From Telopea speciosissima (lineage: Eukaryota; Streptophyta; Magnoliopsida; Proteales; Proteaceae): a DNA stretch of 64,000 nucleotides. Below, in pieces: positions 58,126 through 64,000 of the stretch (position 1 is the first letter of the stretch; every line of letters starts with the position of its first letter). A model generated the notes under the pieces. That model searched no databases. It saw only the letters and a program-made list of their open reading frames with translations, and was not told the DNA's origin. The stretch covers positions 13,217,568-13,281,567 of the forward strand of contig NC_057925.1 of the NCBI RefSeq assembly GCF_018873765.1. Reading direction: 5' to 3'. Made by a program: the position numbers and the translations under genes.

Positions 58126-59653
58126 CCATGGTTTTTATGACGATTAATGATCATAAATGTGTTGATATAGTCCTTAAGAACTGATGTGTAGGTTTTCACA
58201 TTATCATCAAATAAGTTCCTAAACCCAGAAATAAAAAGCCTTTCTAACCAATCTTTGTTCTGCAGTTGTTTTAAGTTGTTCAAGAATGGTTGGATGAAGA
58301 ATCTGTACTTAATTGTTTTGTTCACAAAGGTCTTAATAACTCTTCTCCCCCCCCCCCTCCCCCTTTATTTGTTCTGGATACATGCTTTTGCAGTTGGTTT
58401 CTACTGGGTAAAACTCCACCTCTTGAAATTTGGTGTTTGCAATTTCTTTTGAGTGATTGTCAAGTAGAGTGGCAATATGTAGGAATTCTCTTGACTTTTG
58501 GTACCTTACAGATAAATGATGATTTTTGAAGTGATTGAGTTAAAAACAAAATGACCGAAAGGTTCTGCAGGTCAGACCAGTCCATTTTTACATCCATTCC
58601 CTGGTCTAAGGAGGTCATCAAGGGGTGATGGCCAATGTATGTGCTTTATGGTGTGAGCATATAGACAGAAACAAATATAAATCTGAACACATATCCGTAA
58701 TTTATGATGGAAATAGCAACACAAAAAGGCCTGTTTAATTTGTCCACAAAAGGGAAAAGCTTCAGTATCCTTCCACTGGAAAATATTTAAAGTGGGTAGA
58801 AAAATAACTTCTAGCTCCACTTATTAATCTAGAGAAGCTCTCATGAACTGATCTATTGTCCCATCAGTTGAGCAGATCTAATGGCCTAAACCAATTCGCC
58901 TTCGTTTGGAAGGTCCCTGCCCTGTTAGATCTGTCCTTAATTTATAAGTATGCAAAACATACTTCGAACAAAAGACATGACAAACCGGTAGAACTCTTCT
59001 ATTAGAAGGACCTGTTAAGCTGAGAGGTCAAGATAGATCTTAGCTGATTTTTAATGGGGTTGGTCTAGTAGCACAAGCTAAATCATGTGCAGCCACATTA
59101 GTGGAATAATCCAAAGATTGAGCTGTCCTAGGATGTCTACAATTCTTTAGGAGACAAACTAGTTGTATACTCTAGATACAAAATTCAAATAAGGAATTCT
59201 AGTTAGATATCAAAGCAAAAAAATTTCAAGATTAAAGGCTTTGATATTATGCTATTTTCACCATAATATATTTGAGCAACCACCAAATCAATTCATACTG
59301 TTCAATCATGGACCCTCTTGCATTTGGCAAAGTATTACAATGTTCATTGAATCCCAACGATTTCTGTAGAAACTAGAAGACTTACATTACCACATGATCT
59401 AGCAAAAGTATGCTGAGAATAAATTGAGGACAGCATTCTACTGGGCAAAATCCAAGCATAAATTAAATCTCCAATCTTAAAAAAGAGTAACTTAGATTAC
59501 TTTATTTCAACCCAAAACATTCCACGGCAGTTTGGAATCAGCCGCTGTCAAACAGATATTTCTAAAAAACAAACATTTGTGATTTCCTATGGTGCCACTG
59601 AGGAAAGGACGCAAGCTGTATCAGTACTCAGTGAGATTCGGAGTTGCAAAGAT
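58126..59653. other. Intergenic between the convergent ABCG and NQR copy B genes
   Basis: Contains the ABCG 3' UTR with AATAAA at 58230-58235. On the other strand it has the NQR-B 3' UTR with AATAAA at 59506-59501. No other gene or recognisable repeat. Confidence 0.5.
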
Positions 59654-61460
59654 TTACTGAGCCTTACCACTAAGCTTCAAAGTAAATGCCTCCAATGATA
59701 CAAGCATCTGCTGTAGGATCTCCTTGCTCATTGAGTCAATTAAGTTTCCTTCACTGTCAAACTTTGGTGGAGGGTTAAATGCAGGCACGAAAAATTCTGG
59801 CTTGTTAATGAAGTGTAGATCAACATAAACACCAACTTGGCGTAAATGGTAATGTGATCTTCCACCACCGAAACCCCCTCCTGTGCTTATAATGGCAGCT
59901 GGCTTACCAGCCCAAACATTGGCAGGTCTAGATCCCCAGTCGACTGCATTCTTCAAAGCAGCTACATTCATAGGAAAGCAAAAGAAAAATTAGCAACAAA
60001 TTAAAGAAGCAGATGCAATATTCCTTAATTGATTATTTGTTCCTTTCCTTATGGGGTCAGCAACTTCAATAGGGTACTATGGCCACTTCAGATTTTCCTA
60101 AATAGAAGTCATATTTAACAGAATATAAACGTAATAAAGCATTCACTTCAAGAGCATGGCCTATGGTTCAAAAATAAGAAATAAAACAAAATAAAGTTAA
60201 AAGAAGAAACTCTTAATCTTTAGTTGTCCTTAACTCTCAAGTCCAACAAGTCTGCTGTAAAGTCAACCACTCTTCTCTGGGTAATGAGGCCAACCCTACC
60301 ATTCCCAATAAGAACAAGAGGGAGTTTAAATGAAAACTAAACCAATATGTGGAAAATATTACTTGACTCCATCTGCTAGCATTACTTTCCCATTTTTTGC
60401 TGTATAAAATGTAGGGAAATGTAAAGATACGCAACATTTCACTGTTCATATTATAAGCTGCAACGTTGCTTCTAATCTAATTACTCTTAACCATTCTCAG
60501 TTGTTCTAACTAGTGAAAGGCTTATATAAGTTCCATCTCCATCATGCATGCCTTGAATACTTTAAATATCTATTGAAATTCCTCCCTTTAAATGAGGAAA
60601 AAATGGGTTCAAATACCTAGAAGGAAATGCTTTCGACAACAAAGGAAGTAATCCAAAGATCCCGTAACACCAGAAAATAGGTGTATGATGCATGGAAAGA
60701 ACAGGGGACCCCCAAAACAACTAGTCTAAAAAGGGTTATCCATTCAAAAACATGGCTTTTCTACTACACTCCCCCCCTCCCCTCCCTTTCAAGGCATCTG
60801 AAGCACCCATGAGTTCAATGTTGAGGGTTTCATCTCTGAGAACCAACCATACAGTCAATTTAAAGATAAATCGTTTCTCTTCAGTCACCTAAAACTGGAA
60901 TCCCGGAATCTTCAGAGACCCTGCAACCGAAAGAAAGCCCAATTGACTTCTTCATACCCCATTCCAAGCAAGGTCTAACCCACGCCCCCCCCCCCCCTCC
61001 TCTTGTCTAAATTCATCTCCTGCTTTAAGACAAAAGCAGGCACAGAAAGATCCAGAAACTCAGATTCACAGCCAAGAAAAAGAAGATCAGAAAGATTACG
61101 AGTAATCGAGTAGTTGTATTCCGGTGAGGCAAAGAGAATGCTATCGGCAGCGAGAATCTTCTGACGGAAAGCGTCAACCACCGGAGGGTAAGTCCCATTG
61201 GTCTCAAGATCAGTATTGATGAAAGGGAGTTGTGAAATCTCTACAAGATCAATTTCCATTCCCTTGATAGAATCCTGGCATATTTGTTGTGCTGCAAGAA
61301 TGATCAAAGAATCAGAGCTTAAATCCACCAAAAAAAGAGAGTAGAAAAACAGAGTAAATGAAGAATAAGAGGAATCGATTGAAGTACCAGCTCTGACAAG
61401 TCCAAGATGGTAAGAACCCTTCCTGAGAGAACCGCAAAGAGCTGCAACTTTGAGAACCAT
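59654..61460 (-). CDS. NQR: NAD(P)H:quinone oxidoreductase (NQR-type flavoprotein) copy B, 190 aa, 3 exons
   Basis: Paralogue of copy A with the same predicted reaction (FMN-dependent two-electron quinone reduction in the cytosol). Exons 61388-61460 (73 nt), 61100-61291 (192 nt) and 59654-59961 (308 nt) join in phase 1 at both introns. They yield 191 codons with stop. Exons 2 and 3 are identical in length to copy A. Motifs are CGSLRKGS (9-16), SPEYNYS (80-86) and GGGFGGGR (116-123). The first serine of the usual SGSLR is Cys here. Intron 1 is 96 bp and intron 2 is 1,138 bp. An in-frame upstream ATG (61544) could add 28 charged residues, but MVLKVAAL aligns with the family start and is preferred. 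The 5' leader is GA-rich. A TATA-like stretch (TATTTAAATATAAAT on the minus strand) lies about 150 bp upstream. Confidence 0.93.
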
Positions 61461-62974
61461 AGCTTCTTCTTTCTCTTGCTTCTCTCCTTTGCTCTGCTTC
61501 TTACTCTCTCTCTGTGCTGTGAACTTGGGAAGCTGGAAACACATTTATGGGGGAACTCAACAGAACAGGGAGACTTGGATTCTATTGTGATCGGACGGTC
61601 AGGATCTGATTTATATTTAAATAAACAGAATCTAACGCCCGGTGTTTGATTTTTAAAAAGGAAATGATAACGGAAAAGGGAGGCACGTGGTAGTACGAAG
61701 ATTGGTGGAGGGAACAGTTGACGTTGTCACTTTAACTAACTAGGGCGACTTATTCCCAAAGAAACCGAACATTCATTGGCTATTGGCTGTTAGTTAACAC
61801 GTCAGAAAGTGCGTTATGATGGCATGAGAGAGGCATTATTCCTAGATCTCAGGATAAAAAAAAGGGCGTCTCATTATTGAAAGAATTTAAATTTGAGACC
61901 AATTATTATACATGGCCGTGTATAAAAACAAAGGTTTCTACCCAAAAAAAAAAAAAAAAAGGTGTATAAAAACTGGTTTAACTGTTTAAGGTATCGGTAC
62001 CGGATCGCCCGATACGGCCAATACTGCACCATCTACACTGTTTTGAAGGTGAGCGATACCGATAAATGGTTGATATTGTATCGGTGGAACGGTACAGACA
62101 AGGGGTAAAATAGTCAAGAAAACTCATTTTTAAGGAAACCTAGGGGTGAACTTGTCTGATTCTGCTAATCCATGCCGATACCGTATTGGAATCATATCGG
62201 CTTTGAAGATGGCCGATACCCGACCCGTTACCATGCATTAAAACCATGATGAAAACACAACCAACACTTCAATAATAGAATAGACACATGAGAATTGAAT
62301 ATTCTTATCCAACGGCTGAAGTATTCTTCATCTCAAACACAACCATATATGAAACCTTTTACATTTGAAGTTTTCCATTAAAAAAATTGATAACTTTTGT
62401 CTCGGGTTTCTCACAACAAAATTAGTGGTTGAGCACTAACAATATGACAATTCTAACCATTGGATAGGAAAATAATTCATGAGTCAAATTTCAATCTCAA
62501 AAATAAATAATTTATCCTCCTTTTGACTCTATATATTTTTAGGGTAAGAGATTGTTGTTTGCTCATGTAGTGTTTGTACCAACACGAGGCCCAATAAGAG
62601 TATAAGTAGGAGTATCAACATAAATGCAATTTTTTATTTTGTGGAGAAAAAAGAAGTGCTTTCGTGTACTCCCATGTTTGGGTAATTCTAAATTTTTATT
62701 TATCATACTTTGTTTTGCCACGTGGCTAACTCCAATTAGATTAAAATCTAACATGTAAATAAGAGAAGTAAGATCTATATATCCATAAAATTTCAGCTTT
62801 AACATTGCAAATCTAGGCAACCATTCACTATTTAAGTCTGTGGGTCACCATCCACCCAAAACACTCCAAAAAATAATTATAAATGGAATTGAGTCATTTG
62901 GCACTTGTGTTCTTCTTTTCTTTTCTTTCTTTTTAATTAAAAGTGGAGATTTAATGAGAGTGCCCTACATGGGG
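61461..62974. other. NQR copy B upstream region, then non-coding
   Basis: Includes the GA-rich leader and TATA-like patch of NQR-B near 61609-61625. The 61985-62250 segment is rich in CGGTATC/GATACCG motifs on both strands and is probably a degenerate hAT-like element. The rest is AT-rich without genes. Confidence 0.4.
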
Positions 62975-63151
62975 AAAAAGTTCTTTATGAGGAGCGTGGC
63001 CCTTACGTGCGTACTGGGCCAATGAGAGCACAAGTAATGGCATCATGTGATCAATCATTACTTCCATTCATGGGGGAGGGGTAGTCATTTTGCCCCTTAT
63101 GTCTAGGAAGAGGACACACACCCCCCCCCCCCCCCCACGGATAACTTTTAT
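62975..63151. mobile_element. Foldback MITE, GTTCTTTGTGGGGG family copy 2
   Basis: Ends AAAAGTTCTTTATGAGGAGC and the partly complementary right end around a C-rich run (63120-63136) correspond to the element at 11867-12041. Shared inner phrases include GGGCCAATGAGAGCACA. The core GGGGTAGTCATTTTG lies at 63079-63093. The right arm is eroded by the homopolymer. Confidence 0.65.
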
Positions 63152-64000
63152 ACTTTTTTTAGGATAAATTACGTTTGAGGTGCCCAATGCTTGATAAAAA
63201 ACTGCTTGGGGTGCCTCAAGTTCTAAAAGGAATGTTTGGGATTCCTTGTGGATTTCTTCAATCATATATTAAATATATTTCCAAATTTACCCTTCATCCC
63301 CACTCCATCCCCTTTGCAGCCTTGCCCCATCATGCCACAATGGTCCCTCCTCCGGCAACCTACAACACCCTCTTCCCTCCCCTTACCCCAATCTTTGTAA
63401 CATTACCCACCATGTTCCCTTGCCCCTCAGCTCACCTGGCTCTTCCAAGCCTGACGCACACCACACTCTCACCCCTGCGTTACCCCACCCTTCCCTGCAA
63501 CATTGCGACTGGTGGGTTGTTGGTCGACCGACATTTTGTCAGTATCAACCATCAGAGTTTCTGTTGTTGTCGGTTGCACATTATTTCTTTTTTCGTTCGA
63601 CCGGAAACTACGACCGTCAGATCATTTGCTATGTTTTCTTCACTGACTTTTGAGCATTTGTTCGTTAGTCCATGTCCAAAAAATAAATTATAACCGTGTA
63701 ATAACGACCCAACCCCTCCCTTGGCATGATATTTTTTGATTTAAACCATGGACCTTGCGGCTTTAAAACGTGTCATATCAAGTATATGAGGTTACTCTCT
63801 AGCAATAACTCAAGATCTCTCACCTTAGTCGATGTGGGACTAAGTTTACACCCCTTCGCCGATCTACCAAACCCCTTGATACTAAGCCATCTCTTGAAGG
63901 GGACACCTCAACGATCTCTTAGACGGGCAGCTACTATGCCATTTTATTTGGGCGTTATTTTTTTCTCCTTTACAAGCACAATGTCCCCGTTGTGACCACA
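63152..64000. other. Non-coding right edge
   Basis: AGGATAAATTACG near 63161 resembles the start of Mutator-type ends, with any partner outside the window. The sequence at 63755-63900 (AAACGTGTCATATCAAG, then TAGTCGATGTGGGACTAAG) resembles TRIM/Cassandra-like LTR sequence. Pro-rich frames at 63175-63693 are not supported as genes. Confidence 0.35.

Noticed and set aside
63175..63693. 172-codon Pro/Thr/His-rich frame near the right edge
   Set aside because: C-rich biased sequence with no domain, beside what looks like a transposon end.

Overview
This is plant nuclear DNA, most likely from a woody, non-grass angiosperm. The evidence is spliced genes with GT/AG introns, long intergenic stretches filled with transposon debris, a piece of plastid 16S rRNA, an Au-type SINE, and proteins that match angiosperm families (AHL, ABCG, NQR). 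The species cannot be named from the sequence. Everything was read by eye; no alignment or database search was run.

Host genes are few. (1) 1-2.2 kb: possibly the last exon of an unidentified + strand gene. (2) 8.9-9.8 kb (+): an intronless AT-hook/PPC (AHL) DNA-binding protein. (3) 33.5-33.8 kb (-): a small basic protein of 98 aa with an internal duplication. (4) 40.97-51.73 kb (-): an NQR-type FMN-dependent NAD(P)H:quinone reductase, copy A, in three exons with a 10.1 kb second intron. (5) 56.2-58.1 kb (+): an intronless half-size ABCG transporter. (6) 59.65-61.46 kb (-): NQR copy B, with the same exon phases as copy A but a 1.1 kb second intron. Copies A and B are tandem paralogues on either side of the divergently oriented transporter.

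The rest is mobile DNA. The most striking part is 14.8-24.6 kb. There an LTR-like repeat was broken by an 8.3 kb Mutator-like element (MULE) with a perfect 9-bp target duplication. Inside it lie a second inverted-repeat element, two more MULEs of one family, another MULE, a MITE and a hAT element. Two members of this stack carry recognisable host-gene pieces: exons of a PYD4/AGT3-type aminotransferase and exon 1 of a cationic amino acid transporter. The inner MULE sits inside the captured aminotransferase exon, so part of the order of events can be read. A second, uninterrupted copy of the broken repeat at 52.2 kb supplies the empty-site comparison.

Elsewhere there is a solo LTR with a 5-bp TSD just upstream of the AHL gene, a Copia RT/RNase H relic (4 kb), a TRIM (33 kb), a chimeric plastid insert (35 kb), RTE-LINE and Ty3/gypsy relics inside the giant NQR intron, a tRNA-derived SINE with a 19-bp TSD split by a foldback element (55 kb), and about nine short foldback elements. 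The foldbacks have unrelated ends but share an internal motif around GGTGGTCATT.
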